Positions 7,846 through 17,215 are shown, counted from the first letter of the stretch. The stretch: 51,392 nucleotides of DNA from an uncultured Bacilli bacterium (GCA_934183185.1 CAKPSO010000007.1:1-51392), one strand, 5' to 3'. A program made the numbers and translations. The notes: generated from the letters alone by a model not told the origin.

Positions 7846-9189
7846 ATGAAAAAAAATGAAGAATTGCAGTCAGAGAAAAAGAAACAAGAAAAAAAGAAAA
7901 CTAAAAAGATAGAAAAAGTAGATACAGAAGTAGAAAAAGAAGAAAATAATGATAATAGTTCAGAAGTTAGAGAAGTTATCGTTGAAAAGAAGGTTGGATT
8001 TAATTATTTGGAAGTTATCCTAATAATGATAATAACGCTTATTTTAGGAGGATTTTTAGGTAATTTTATTGCTCGTTTTAGTGATAAAAATAATATTAAT
8101 ACTGATAAGAGCCAGGTGTCTGATGCTAATTCATCAGAGTTTAAAGAATTTATTGATACCTACAACGATATTCGTACTAATTATTATGAAGATCTTGATA
8201 ATAAAGAATTATTAAATGCGGGTATTAAGGGTATGATAGAATACCTTGATGATAAGTTTTCTAATTATATGGATAAAGATGAAACCGAGTCATTTAATGA
8301 ACAAGTTGAAGGAAAGTATACTGGTATTGGGGTAGAAATAGTTAAAGATGGTGACGGATTAGTAACTATAGTTAGAATATTTAAAGATACTCCTGCTGCT
8401 AAATCAGGATTAAAAGTTGGTGATCAGTTCTTAGAAGTAGCTGGTAATGAAGTAAAAGATAAGACTACTAGTGAACTTGCTACTATGATTAAGAATATTA
8501 ACGATAAAGAATTTACAGTTAAAGTTATGAGAGATAGTAAAGAACTTGAATTTACTCTTAGTTGTGAAGAAGTTAATATAGAATCAGTTAGTGGTGAGAT
8601 ACTTGAAAAGAATGGTAAGAAAGTCGGATATATAAATATTAGTGTTTTTGCTTCTAATACTTATTCACAATTTTTATCAGAATTATCAGATTTAGAAGTA
8701 CAGGGTTTTGATTCATTAGTAATTGATGTTAGAGGAAATACAGGCGGCTATTTAACTACTGTTACTAATATAGCTTCTATTTTCTTAGAAAAGGGAAAAG
8801 TTATTTATCAGTTAGATACAAAAGGCGTAGTAGAAAAAATTAAAGATACCACTGCTATGAAAAAGACTTATCCTATTGCGGTATTAATTGATAAAGGTAG
8901 TGCTTCTGCTTCAGAAATACTTGCATCAGCTTTAAAAGAATCATATGGAGCTATGGTAGTTGGTACAGCATCCTATGGAAAAGGTACAGTACAGCGTGCT
9001 TATCAATTAGAAAGCGGAGCTACTATTAAATATACAATTCAAAAATGGTTAACACCTAAAGGTAATTGGATTAATGAAGTTGGCGTTGAACCAACTACAG
9101 TTGTAGAACTTAGTGATGATTATATTTCCAATCCTAGCAATGATACTGATAACCAATTACAGAAAGCTTTAGAATTATTAAGTAAATAA
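7846..9189 (+). CDS. S41 C-terminal processing peptidase (CtpA/CtpB-like)
   Basis: 447 residues. A charged Lys/Glu-rich cytoplasmic N-terminus (1-50), one membrane helix (about 55-75), an extracellular cap, a PDZ domain (about 160-245, containing TGIGVEI and the AKSGLKVGD carboxylate loop), then the S41 protease core. The catalytic Ser lies in GSASASE (Ser354) and the general-base Lys in YGKGTVQ (Lys379); the 25-residue spacing equals that of B. subtilis CtpB. It cleaves C-termini of exported proteins and in spore formers can act in sporulation signalling; which applies here is unknown. Ribosome site GAGAGGTGG. The long acidic/basic N-terminal tail before the helix is longer than usual. It has its own terminator. 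Confidence 0.9.
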   Translation: MKKNEELQSEKKKQEKKKTKKIEKVDTEVEKEENNDNSSEVREVIVEKKVGFNYLEVILIMIITLILGGFLGNFIARFSDKNNINTDKSQVSDANSSEFKEFIDTYNDIRTNYYEDLDNKELLNAGIKGMIEYLDDKFSNYMDKDETESFNEQVEGKYTGIGVEIVKDGDGLVTIVRIFKDTPAAKSGLKVGDQFLEVAGNEVKDKTTSELATMIKNINDKEFTVKVMRDSKELEFTLSCEEVNIESVSGEILEKNGKKVGYINISVFASNTYSQFLSELSDLEVQGFDSLVIDVRGNTGGYLTTVTNIASIFLEKGKVIYQLDTKGVVEKIKDTTAMKKTYPIAVLIDKGSASASEILASALKESYGAMVVGTASYGKGTVQRAYQLESGATIKYTIQKWLTPKGNWINEVGVEPTTVVELSDDYISNPSNDTDNQLQKALELLSK

Positions 9190-9192
9190 ATT

Positions 9193-9222
9193 TTATCACC
9201 ATGATATGGTGGTAATTTTTTT
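9193..9222 (+). terminator. Rho-independent terminator
   Basis: Ten-bp stem TTATCACCAT (9193-9202) / ATGGTGGTAA (9206-9215), loop GAT, then seven T. It ends the protease gene just before the CIRCE promoter. Confidence 0.85.
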
Positions 9223-9230
9223 GTCGAAAA

Positions 9231-9271
9231 TTAGCACTCTCTATTGACAAGTGCTAAAAATTGAGTATAAT
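9231..9271 (+). promoter_or_regulatory. CIRCE operator overlapping a sigma-A promoter
   Basis: TTAGCACTC (9231-9239), nine bases, AAGTGCTAA (9249-9257): eight of nine bases of the second arm match the HrcA operator consensus TTAGCACTC-N9-GAGTGCTAA. A perfect -35 TTGACA (9244-9249) lies inside the operator spacer and a perfect -10 TATAAT (9266-9271) follows after 16 bases, so HrcA binding would block RNA polymerase. This predicts heat-shock control of the downstream clpB. Confidence 0.93.
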
Positions 9272-9292
9272 ATTAAATACGAGGTGATTAGT

Positions 9293-11401
9293 ATGTATCA
9301 AAATATGGAACAAGAAGAAAATGTTTTAGAAAAGTATGGACGAAATATTATTGAAGATGCCAAAAAAGGTAAGATTGATCCAGTAATTGGTAGGGATGAA
9401 GAAATTCGTAGCATTACTAGGATTTTGTCTCGTAAAACTAAAAATAACCCTGTATTAATTGGTGAACCTGGTGTAGGTAAGACAGCTATAGTTGAGGGAC
9501 TTGCACTTAGAATTATACGTGGTGATGTTCCTACTAGTTTAAAGGATAAAACTATTTGGGAACTTGATATGGCTAGTTTGGTGGCTGGAGCTAAATATCG
9601 TGGTGAATTTGAGGAGAGACTTAAAAATGTTTTAAATGAAGTTAAAAAATCTGATGGACAAATTATTATGTTTATCGATGAAATTCACACTATAGTTGGT
9701 ACTGGTGCTGAAGGAGCTATGGATACCTCTAACATATTAAAACCAATGTTAGCTCGTGGCGAAATACATGTTATTGGTGCTACTACTCTTAATGAATATC
9801 GTAAGTATATTGAAAAGGATGGGGCACTTGAACGTAGATTTCAAAAAATATTAGTTGCACCTCCTACTGTAGAGGATACAATTACTATTCTTCGTGGGTT
9901 AAAGGAACGTTTTGAAATCCATCATGGTGTATCTATACAAGATAGGGCTCTAATAACAGCTGCAACTTTATCTAATCGTTATATTACTGATAGGTTTTTA
10001 CCAGATAAAGCTATTGATTTAGTTGATGAAGCTTGTGCTACAATACGTGTTCAAATGGATTCAGTACCAACTAGTTTGGATACTTTAACTCGTGAAATTA
10101 TGAGACTTCAAATTGAACGTGAGGCAATTAAAAAAGAAAAAGATGAAATTTCTAAGAAACGTGTAGAATCTATTGATGAAACACTAGAAAACTTGCAGAA
10201 ACAAGAGAAAGAATTACGTGCTGCTTGGGATAAAGAAAAATCTATTAATGATGATATTAAAGCAAAGAAAAAGGAAATTGAGAAGGCTAAATTTGAATTG
10301 GATCAGGCAGAAAATGATTATGATTTGGAACGTGCAGCTAAATTACGTCATGGTGATATTCCAGCATTAGAAAAAGAGTTGGCTAATTTAAATAATTTAG
10401 AGAAAAATAAAATATTAAGTGATACTGTAACTAGTGAAGATATAGCATCTGTTATTTCTAAATGGACCAATATACCAGTTAGTAAATTGGTTAGTGGTGA
10501 AAAAGAGAAGTTATTATCACTTGAAGAAAATATGAAGAAGCGTGTAATTGGTCAAGATGAAGCTATTAAACTAGTAAGTGACGCTATTATTAAGAGTCGT
10601 AGTGGAATTAAAGATCCTAATAGACCTATTGGTTCATTTATTTTCTTAGGACCTACTGGTGTAGGTAAAACTGAGATTGCTAGAACATTAGCTTATGAAT
10701 TATTTGATGATGAAAAACATATGATTCGTATCGATATGAGTGAGTATATGGAAAAATTCTCTGTTAGTAGATTAATTGGTTCTCCTCCAGGATATGTTGG
10801 ATACGAAGAGGGGGGACAATTAACAGAAGCAGTTAGACGTAATCCATATAGTATAGTCTTATTTGATGAGATTGAAAAGGCACATCCAGAAGTATTAAAT
10901 TTACTTTTACAGATATTAGATGATGGTCGCGTTACGGATTCTAATGGACGTACAGTGGACTTTAAAAATACTATAATTATTATGACATCTAATCTTGGTA
11001 GTGAATATATTTTAGATGGTAATACCAGTATGGTTATGGATGAAGTAAAAAGACACTTTAGACCAGAATTTATCAATCGTATTGATGAGATTATTGTGTT
11101 TAATCCACTTACAAAAGATAATATACGTAAGATATTAGATAAATTAATACAAGAGATGGAGGATCGTCTAAAAGAAGATAATATTCATATTACTTTAACT
11201 GATGCTGCTAAGGATTATCTAGTAGAAAATGGATATGATGTTACTTATGGTGCTAGACCATTAAAGAGACTTTTAAGTCGTACAGTAGAAACTAGTTTAG
11301 CCAAGGTTCTTATTAATAATGAGGTTAAGTTTGGCATGGAACTAATAGTTGATTATAAAGATAATAATTTCGTTATTACTACAAGGGAGAAGGAAAATTA
11401 A
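9293..11401 (+). CDS. clpB: ClpB-type AAA+ disaggregase lacking the N-domain
   Basis: 702 residues from ATG 9293 (ribosome site GAGGTGATT); the upstream in-frame start would lie inside the promoter. It starts directly before the first AAA+ module (Walker A GEPGVGKTA, Walker B IIMFIDEIH). A long coiled-coil middle domain follows (about 110 residues, including DYDLERAAKLRHG, a ClpB signature), then the second AAA+ module (GPTGVGKTE, arginine finger FRPEFINRIDE). The ~150-residue Clp N-domain is absent, and I see no ClpP-binding loop, so it is a disaggregase rather than a protease subunit. ClpB works with DnaK to rescue aggregates after heat stress. CIRCE control and a terminator indicate a single-gene heat-shock unit. 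Confidence 0.92.
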   Translation: MYQNMEQEENVLEKYGRNIIEDAKKGKIDPVIGRDEEIRSITRILSRKTKNNPVLIGEPGVGKTAIVEGLALRIIRGDVPTSLKDKTIWELDMASLVAGAKYRGEFEERLKNVLNEVKKSDGQIIMFIDEIHTIVGTGAEGAMDTSNILKPMLARGEIHVIGATTLNEYRKYIEKDGALERRFQKILVAPPTVEDTITILRGLKERFEIHHGVSIQDRALITAATLSNRYITDRFLPDKAIDLVDEACATIRVQMDSVPTSLDTLTREIMRLQIEREAIKKEKDEISKKRVESIDETLENLQKQEKELRAAWDKEKSINDDIKAKKKEIEKAKFELDQAENDYDLERAAKLRHGDIPALEKELANLNNLEKNKILSDTVTSEDIASVISKWTNIPVSKLVSGEKEKLLSLEENMKKRVIGQDEAIKLVSDAIIKSRSGIKDPNRPIGSFIFLGPTGVGKTEIARTLAYELFDDEKHMIRIDMSEYMEKFSVSRLIGSPPGYVGYEEGGQLTEAVRRNPYSIVLFDEIEKAHPEVLNLLLQILDDGRVTDSNGRTVDFKNTIIIMTSNLGSEYILDGNTSMVMDEVKRHFRPEFINRIDEIIVFNPLTKDNIRKILDKLIQEMEDRLKEDNIHITLTDAAKDYLVENGYDVTYGARPLKRLLSRTVETSLAKVLINNEVKFGMELIVDYKDNNFVITTREKEN

Positions 11402-11414
11402 CCTTCTCTTTTTT
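11387..11414 (+). terminator. Terminator overlapping the clpB stop
   Basis: GAGAAGG (11387-11393) / CCTTCTC (11402-11408), loop containing the TAA stop, then six T. Confidence 0.85.
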
Positions 11415-11436
11415 CGAATTATAAAATAAAAAGCTA

Positions 11437-11465
11437 TTGCTCTATGGGAATTTTGTTTGTATAAT
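11437..11465 (+). promoter_or_regulatory. Sigma-A promoter for the P-type-like gene and fhs
   Basis: TTGCTC (11437-11442), 17-base spacer, TATAAT (11460-11465), about 50 bases before the start codon. Confidence 0.65.
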
Positions 11466-11515
11466 AGTAAGACATGTAGTAGATATATGTCTAATATATG
11501 GAAAGAGGCGGTAAA

Positions 11516-12928
11516 ATGAAAAAATATCCAGTAATATTATTTCTTCTTTCCTTTTTATTATTAATTTTTATTTATATTTTTCCACTATATAGTATAAATA
11601 TTTTATTAATTAGTTTTAGTATTTCGTTATTAGTATTTTTTGGGTTGTGGAATCAATATCCTAATTACTCATATCCTATATATTTATGCTTTTTACTTAG
11701 AATTTTGTATCAGGGATATTTTGGTGAATCATTAATTATATTATATATGTTTAATATATATCTTTTAATATTTACTGGTTTGGCTAATCATTATAGAATT
11801 GGTAGAAGTGCTTTTTGGAAAAAATTTAATGTATTAAACTTGATAGAGTTGTTGATTTTAATAATTAGTTTAATTAGTAATTATCCTCTTTATTACTTTG
11901 CTTTAATCTTTAATATTATATTTATTTTTAATTCTCATACTAATTTATTTATGTTAGCTGTATGTTTAAATAATTTAAATAAAAATAAGATAGTAGTTTC
12001 TAATTCTATTAAATTTATAGAATTATCTAGGGTAAATAACTTAATTTTTACTAAAACAGGAGTACTTACTTTAGGTGATTTCCATATTCAGAATTTAGTT
12101 ACTGGTAAATCTAAATTATTTTGGAAGTATCTTAGTTATGCAGAAGCTACTAGAGATAATAGAATAGCTAACTTTATTAGGAATAGTTCAGATTTTCAGA
12201 AAATTGATTTAAGTAAAAGAGATAACTACTATGAGTTTGATAATGGTATTTATTATCAACTTTTAGGTAAAGATATTTTAGTTGGTAATAGAGAGTTATT
12301 ATTAAATAATGGTATTGATGTTCCAATTAGTGACGGGATGGGTACTTTTATTTATGTTGCGGAAAATAAGAAGCTTATTGGTTATCTAATATTATCTGAT
12401 AAGATATGTATGAGTACTGGTGATACTATAAAAAAATTTAAGAAGATGAATAACTTGCATCTAGTTACATTCTCTAAGGATCAAGAAAAGTTAACTACTA
12501 GTGTTTCTAGAAGCTTAGGTATTAGGGATAGTTATGGTAATTTAAATGATTCTAGTGCTTCATTTTGGCTATATTATATAAGGTGTCAACATGGTAGAAA
12601 AGTAGCTATTATTAGTGATACTGTTAACAACTATATGACTGATATTAGTATTAAACTTTCTTCTAATAGTAGTTGCTTTGATAAATGTGATATAATGATC
12701 ATAGGTGAAGATATTGAATTAGGTTTATATTTGTTTAAACTAAGTTATTTTTATAATAGTTTTAAATCTACTGTTAGTAATATATTGGCGATAAGTCAAA
12801 TATTATTAGTTATATTAGGTTTACTAATGTTTTCTAAGATTTGGATGATAGTATTTTTTCAAGTATTAGTTATGATAATGTTACTTGTTTACTCTATCTT
12901 TATGATAAATAAGAATATGAAGGGATGA
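11516..12928 (+). CDS. P1B-type ATPase-like protein lacking catalytic motifs
   Basis: 470 residues from ATG 11516 (AGAGGCGG upstream; ATG 11498 has none). About five N-terminal helices, a hydrophilic region (about 155-415), then two C-terminal helices, the layout of a heavy-metal P-type ATPase without the actuator domain. The region is collinear with the P and N domains: NNLIFTKTGVLTLG (about 174-187), GNRELLLNNGI, KLIGYLILSDKI and RKVAIISDTVNN. Every catalytic signature has changed: the phosphorylated Asp of DKTGT is Thr179, the His-Pro of the nucleotide site is Asn-Arg, TGD is missing, and GDGxND reads SDTVNN (367-372). The Cys-Pro-Cys metal site is also absent. It should not pump ions; it may be a sensor or scaffold. 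It is 4 bases from fhs, in one operon. Confidence 0.75.
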   Translation: MKKYPVILFLLSFLLLIFIYIFPLYSINILLISFSISLLVFFGLWNQYPNYSYPIYLCFLLRILYQGYFGESLIILYMFNIYLLIFTGLANHYRIGRSAFWKKFNVLNLIELLILIISLISNYPLYYFALIFNIIFIFNSHTNLFMLAVCLNNLNKNKIVVSNSIKFIELSRVNNLIFTKTGVLTLGDFHIQNLVTGKSKLFWKYLSYAEATRDNRIANFIRNSSDFQKIDLSKRDNYYEFDNGIYYQLLGKDILVGNRELLLNNGIDVPISDGMGTFIYVAENKKLIGYLILSDKICMSTGDTIKKFKKMNNLHLVTFSKDQEKLTTSVSRSLGIRDSYGNLNDSSASFWLYYIRCQHGRKVAIISDTVNNYMTDISIKLSSNSSCFDKCDIMIIGEDIELGLYLFKLSYFYNSFKSTVSNILAISQILLVILGLLMFSKIWMIVFFQVLVMIMLLVYSIFMINKNMKG

Positions 12929-12932
12929 TAAT

Positions 12933-14417
12933 ATGAAATTAATTCGTGATGTTGCTTCTAAATTAGGTATTAATAGTGATGACTTATATAATTATGGTAA
13001 TTATATAGCTAAGGTTACAACTGATGTTAGTAGTGATAAAACTGGTAAATTAATATTGGTAACAGCAATTAATCCTACCCCATATGGGGAGGGAAAGACT
13101 ACTGTTAGCATTGGATTAAATGATGCTTTATGGAAGATTAATAAAAAATCGGTAGCATTGTTGCGTGAACCTTCGCTAGGACCTGTCTTTGGTTTAAAAG
13201 GGGGGGCAACCGGAGGGGGTATGGCAAGAATCCTTCCTGATAATGAAATTAACTTACATTTTACTGGAGATTTTCATGCTATTACTTCTGCTAACAACTT
13301 ATTGTGTGCCTCAATTTATAATCACATTTATCAAGGAAATAGTTTAAATATTGATAAAGATACTATCTGTGTAAAAAGATGTATGGATATGAATGATAGA
13401 GCCTTAAGAGATGGCTTTAATATTACAGCTGCTAGTGAGGTTATGGCAATATTTTGTTTAGCTAAGGATAGATTTGATCTGCGTGATAGATTGGCTAATA
13501 TTTTGGTAGCTTATGATATTAATGGTGAACCAATTTATGCTAGAGATTTAAAAGTAGATGGTGCAATGGCTTTACTTTTAGAACAGGCTTTTTATCCTAA
13601 TGTTGTGCAAACACTAGATGGTAACCCAGTTTTTGTTCATGGAGGACCGTTTGCTAATATTGCTCATGGATGTAGTAGCATTGTTTCTACTAAGCTTGGA
13701 CTTAGTTTAGCTGATTATGCAGTTACTGAAGCTGGATTTGGCAGTGATTTGGGAGCAGAAAAATTTATAGATATTAAATGCCGCCAAGCAGGAATTAAAC
13801 CTAGTATGATAGTGTTAGTGGTAACTGTTAGGGCTATAAAGTATAGTGGTATTGACAATCTACAGGCTCATATTGATAATCTAAATAATTATAATATTCC
13901 TTTTTGTGTAGCATTAAATCACTTTACTGATGATAAAAATGAAGATATCGAGGAAATAGAGGATTACTGTAAAAAACAGAATGTTGATTTTATGATGATT
14001 GATCCATATAATAAGGGTGGAGATGGAGTAATTAATTTAGCTAAATATATTGTTGGTAATACTTCTAGTGATACTAAGCTATCTTATATATATTCATTAG
14101 GTATTCCTGTTATTGATAAGATGAATTTAATAGCTACTAGGGTATATCATGCTAAGGACGTTATATATAGTGATAAAGCTTTAGATAAGTTAGAACAAAT
14201 TGAAAAACTTGGTATCAGTCATTATCCTATTTGCGTTAGTAAGACCCCCTTTTCTATTAGTGATGATGCTAAGAAATTAGGTTATCCTAAAGATTATAGA
14301 ATTGTGGTTGATGATATTATAATTCAAACTGGTAGTCGCATGCTTATCTTCTTACTTAATAAAGTTATTACTATGCCAGGTTTACCACATAATCCTAAAT
14401 ACGAAGAGTTTGAATAA
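12933..14417 (+). CDS. fhs: Formate-tetrahydrofolate ligase
   Basis: 494 residues; joins formate to tetrahydrofolate with ATP, giving 10-formyl-THF for one-carbon metabolism. The P-loop TPYGEGKTT (about 49-57) and family blocks LREPSLGPVFGLKGGATGGG, FTGDFHAI, HGGPFANIAHGCSS and TEAGFGSDLGAEKF are intact, as is the C-terminal ITMPGLP. The protein is about 60 residues shorter than most bacterial homologues (~556), with a trimmed N-terminus, a compact TRAxKxHGG region (here VRAIKYSG) and a short C-terminal end. It follows the P-type-like gene by 4 bases and is probably co-transcribed. A terminator overlaps its stop codon. Confidence 0.95.
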   Translation: MKLIRDVASKLGINSDDLYNYGNYIAKVTTDVSSDKTGKLILVTAINPTPYGEGKTTVSIGLNDALWKINKKSVALLREPSLGPVFGLKGGATGGGMARILPDNEINLHFTGDFHAITSANNLLCASIYNHIYQGNSLNIDKDTICVKRCMDMNDRALRDGFNITAASEVMAIFCLAKDRFDLRDRLANILVAYDINGEPIYARDLKVDGAMALLLEQAFYPNVVQTLDGNPVFVHGGPFANIAHGCSSIVSTKLGLSLADYAVTEAGFGSDLGAEKFIDIKCRQAGIKPSMIVLVVTVRAIKYSGIDNLQAHIDNLNNYNIPFCVALNHFTDDKNEDIEEIEDYCKKQNVDFMMIDPYNKGGDGVINLAKYIVGNTSSDTKLSYIYSLGIPVIDKMNLIATRVYHAKDVIYSDKALDKLEQIEKLGISHYPICVSKTPFSISDDAKKLGYPKDYRIVVDDIIIQTGSRMLIFLLNKVITMPGLPHNPKYEEFE

Positions 14418-14428
14418 ACTCTTTTTTC
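14404..14428 (+). terminator. Terminator overlapping the fhs stop
   Basis: AAGAGTTT (14404-14411) / AAACTCTT (14416-14423), loop GAAT, then T-run; the stop codon lies in the loop and 3' arm. Confidence 0.85.
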
Positions 14429-14457
14429 TTGCATTTTTCGATATTTTGTGGTATTAT
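14429..14457 (+). promoter_or_regulatory. Sigma-A promoter with extended -10
   Basis: TTGCAT (14429-14434), 17 bases, TGG-TATTAT (-10 at 14452-14457). The block TTTGTGGTATTATATG recurs almost unchanged before the HA-repeat operon (about 43331-43347). Confidence 0.6.
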
Positions 14458-14483
14458 ATGTTCAATTTTTCGGGGGTGTTAGT

Positions 14484-16004
14484 GTGAAAAATAACGATAA
14501 AATGGATCTTCAAAAATTGCTTTCATGGAAAGAAGTTTTTCAGTTAGGTGAAATTACAGATAATCATACATTATTATTTGGTAGTGAATATTTTAAAAAA
14601 TTATGTAGTAAATCTCTTCGTGATAAATTCATGGATGATTATGATAGATTAGTTATTAGACCAATACAAGAAGCATTTCCTAAACTAGCTAAAGCTATTC
14701 CGTATTTTGATATTCGTTTTAGATATGATAAAGAACATTTATTTGTTATTAGTCCTGAATGTTTTTTTGTTGATATACTTATTGTATGTTTTGGAGACTA
14801 TATAGATGGTCATAATTTAAAAGAATTAGCTACTAATATAGCTAATATGGATTATGAAGAGGCTAAAGCTGCTACATTGGGTTATTTGGGTTCTATGCGT
14901 GAAGAACTTAATAAGAAACGTTATAGTTCTGATTCCTCATCATTAGTGATTGAATCTGAAGATGGTAAATTGCAGTTATCTATTTTAGATGTTTATAAGA
15001 TGATTAATTATGCCTATAAAAATTATGATTATATTTATAGTGAATTATTAAAAATTAGAAACTATCAATTCTTAGATAGTGTTTCTAAGGATTCATTTAT
15101 GTTACAGATGGGTTATTACATATTCCATCACCATGAAGCTTCAAGTAAATCTGGTAGTCAAGTAGGATTTGAATATAATAGTTTGTGTTACTTACATAAT
15201 TATAAATTATTAGTTGATTACTTGACGGAGGTTAATTCTGAAAAATATACATATTCATTTAAGGAACCAGGTAGTAATTATATACTTACATCCGAAGATT
15301 TATATAAGGTAATTACTGATATAGATGAAGCAGCTATTAGTAATGATATGTATCGTCAATTTGTAGAGAAATATAAAACATATGAAGACTTATTGAAAGA
15401 TAAAGCTAAGGATACATGGAATCGTATTAGAAAAGAAAAATTTTATAAAACAGTAGAGTGTAACTGGGAAGTAATACCTGAAGGTAATATTAAAAATAGT
15501 GGTAGTGGTAGAAGTGTAAGAAAGCCTAGTATTTCATCAAATGATGAGGCTAGGGCTAATCTTAAAAAAGCTTATGATTTATTGGATAAAAAGGTAGATG
15601 TTTTTTATCAACAGGATTGTGAACAATTAGTTGGTAAAAACCACTTTATTGGTTATATTGGATTCTTATATCCAAATGATATAGTTATATTTGAAAGATT
15701 CTACAAGGTAAGTAAGAAGGATCCTAGTGTAAAAAAACCAACTATGAATGAAGCTATTTATGTAATGCATAGAGATAATTTTGAAGAGTTGTCTAAACTT
15801 TCTAAATCTGAAATAATTAGTTATATACAAGATTTTGGTAATAAAGATGTTATGAGAATTTATCATAAGGGTGCTTGGATGGAACGTGTTAGTAGAATTA
15901 TTAATGCAACTAGTTACAATGAAAATGATTTAACTATTATAGATAAGTTAGTTTCTGATATATCTATTCAAGATGATAAAGGTAAAACAAAAATTTATGA
16001 ATAA
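14484..16004 (+). CDS. Unknown 506-residue protein
   Basis: Start GTG 14484 is chosen because GGGGGTG (14472-14478) is 5 to 7 bases upstream; an earlier in-frame GTG at 14448 would lie within the -10. The protein is soluble, acidic/basic mixed, with no signal peptide. It appears to have an N-terminal helical half (to about residue 290), a low-complexity Ser/Gly/Arg linker (about 340-355), and a C-terminal alpha/beta half containing FIGYIGFLYPNDIVIFERFY. I see no catalytic motif I can name. It overlaps the next ORF by 8 bases, indicating translational coupling. Confidence 0.65.
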   Translation: MKNNDKMDLQKLLSWKEVFQLGEITDNHTLLFGSEYFKKLCSKSLRDKFMDDYDRLVIRPIQEAFPKLAKAIPYFDIRFRYDKEHLFVISPECFFVDILIVCFGDYIDGHNLKELATNIANMDYEEAKAATLGYLGSMREELNKKRYSSDSSSLVIESEDGKLQLSILDVYKMINYAYKNYDYIYSELLKIRNYQFLDSVSKDSFMLQMGYYIFHHHEASSKSGSQVGFEYNSLCYLHNYKLLVDYLTEVNSEKYTYSFKEPGSNYILTSEDLYKVITDIDEAAISNDMYRQFVEKYKTYEDLLKDKAKDTWNRIRKEKFYKTVECNWEVIPEGNIKNSGSGRSVRKPSISSNDEARANLKKAYDLLDKKVDVFYQQDCEQLVGKNHFIGYIGFLYPNDIVIFERFYKVSKKDPSVKKPTMNEAIYVMHRDNFEELSKLSKSEIISYIQDFGNKDVMRIYHKGAWMERVSRIINATSYNENDLTIIDKLVSDISIQDDKGKTKIYE

Positions 16005-16443
16005 ATTATTATTAGAAAAAATTATAGATAATAAAGAAATACTAGAAGAACTTTTAGTAATAGATAATGAACGTATGGGAACTAATATAACAGTGAATGT
16101 ACTTTTACAAAAATTACTATTTGCTTCTAAAAAATATAATATTGAAAATCAGAATAATATTTTAATTATTTATGATGGTAATCCATGTATAACTTATCAA
16201 TTATTGAATAGTTTTACATTGGTTAATAATATTATCTTATACCCTAACTATTCTTATTTAGGTATTAATAGTCTATTAGTTAATCTGTATGATAATAATA
16301 AATGTTTCTTATCAAAAGATAGGAATTATAATAAATACTTAAACAGTCAAATGATATTTGAACAAGTATATGTAGTTGGCAATATAGAAATGTATGAATT
16401 AATTAAGAGAGATTTTACAAATACTATATTTATTGAGGAATAA
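15997..16443 (+). CDS. Unknown small protein coupled to the preceding gene
   Basis: 148 residues if ATG 15997 is used; the overlap ATGAATAA with the upstream stop favours this coupled start, though an in-frame ATG at 15973 is also possible and the only purine-rich site (AAAGG, about 15978) is poorly spaced for 15997. The sequence has alternating strands such as NNILIIYDGNP and a C-terminal VYVVGNIEMYELIKRDF, suggesting an alpha/beta fold. No family was recognised. A strong terminator overlaps its stop. Confidence 0.6.
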   Translation: MNKLLLEKIIDNKEILEELLVIDNERMGTNITVNVLLQKLLFASKKYNIENQNNILIIYDGNPCITYQLLNSFTLVNNIILYPNYSYLGINSLLVNLYDNNKCFLSKDRNYNKYLNSQMIFEQVYVVGNIEMYELIKRDFTNTIFIEE

Positions 16444-16461
16444 GATTTATTCCTCTTTTTT
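16435..16461 (+). terminator. Terminator overlapping a stop codon
   Basis: Nine-bp perfect stem GAGGAATAA (16435-16443) / TTATTCCTC (16447-16455), loop GAT, six T. The 5' arm contains the TAA stop. Confidence 0.9.
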
Positions 16462-16504
16462 GTATATAATTTTTAGTTATAGTTAAACTAATAATGGTGA
16501 TAAA

Positions 16505-17215
16505 ATGACAACTATTTTAGATATTATATTAAGAAGTTTTGTGTCAATAGTGGTTTTATTTATAATTACAGAGTTAATGGGTAAAAAACAAATTAGTCAA
16601 TTGAATATGTTTGATTATATTATAGGTATTAGTATTGGCTCTATTGCTGCTAGTTTATCTGTAGATAATTCTATTAATTATGCAGATGGTATTATAGCTA
16701 TAATTGTATATGGAGTTATGGCTACAGCAATATCTTTTCTTACTACTAAGTTTATTAAATTTAGGAGATTTTTTACGGGTACACCGTCTATATTAATGAA
16801 GAATGGTAAATTTATTTATTCAAATTTAAAGAAGAGTAGACTTGATATTAATGATTTTTTACAGGTTGCTAGGGAAAATGGATATTATGATATAAGTCAA
16901 GTAAATTATGCTATTTTAGAGCCTAGTGGTAAAGTTAGTTTTTTACTTAAAGCTAAGTATAATCCAGTTACTGTTAATGATAGTAAGCTAAAAGTATCAG
17001 ATAATGGGGCATTGGGTAATTTAGTAATAGATGGTAAATATATGAAAAATAATATTAAAAATATTGGTAAAACTGTAGAATGGCTTAATAAAAGATTAAG
17101 CAATATGGGTTATGATGATGTTAGTAATATACTATTAGTTACTTGTGATAATAAGGAAAAGTTGTCTATATTTTTGAAGGAAGAAGAGAATTATAATTTA
17201 GATATTTTTGAATAG
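16505..17215 (+). CDS. DUF421 (YetF-like) membrane protein
   Basis: 236 residues: three N-terminal helices (about 5-85) followed by a cytoplasmic domain. Signature segments are RSFVSIVVLFIITELMGKKQ, FDYIIGISIGSIAA and the later LLKNGKFIYSNLKKSRL-like stretch (here beginning SILMKNGKFI) with LDINDFLQVARENGYYDIS, all typical of the YetF/YkjA/YrbG group. Some Bacillus members influence spore germination or stress resistance, but a mechanism is not settled. Own ribosome site (AATGGTGATAAA) is weak. It is followed by about 75 bases of AT-rich sequence leading into the first pilin repeat. Confidence 0.85.
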   Translation: MTTILDIILRSFVSIVVLFIITELMGKKQISQLNMFDYIIGISIGSIAASLSVDNSINYADGIIAIIVYGVMATAISFLTTKFIKFRRFFTGTPSILMKNGKFIYSNLKKSRLDINDFLQVARENGYYDISQVNYAILEPSGKVSFLLKAKYNPVTVNDSKLKVSDNGALGNLVIDGKYMKNNIKNIGKTVEWLNKRLSNMGYDDVSNILLVTCDNKEKLSIFLKEEENYNLDIFE

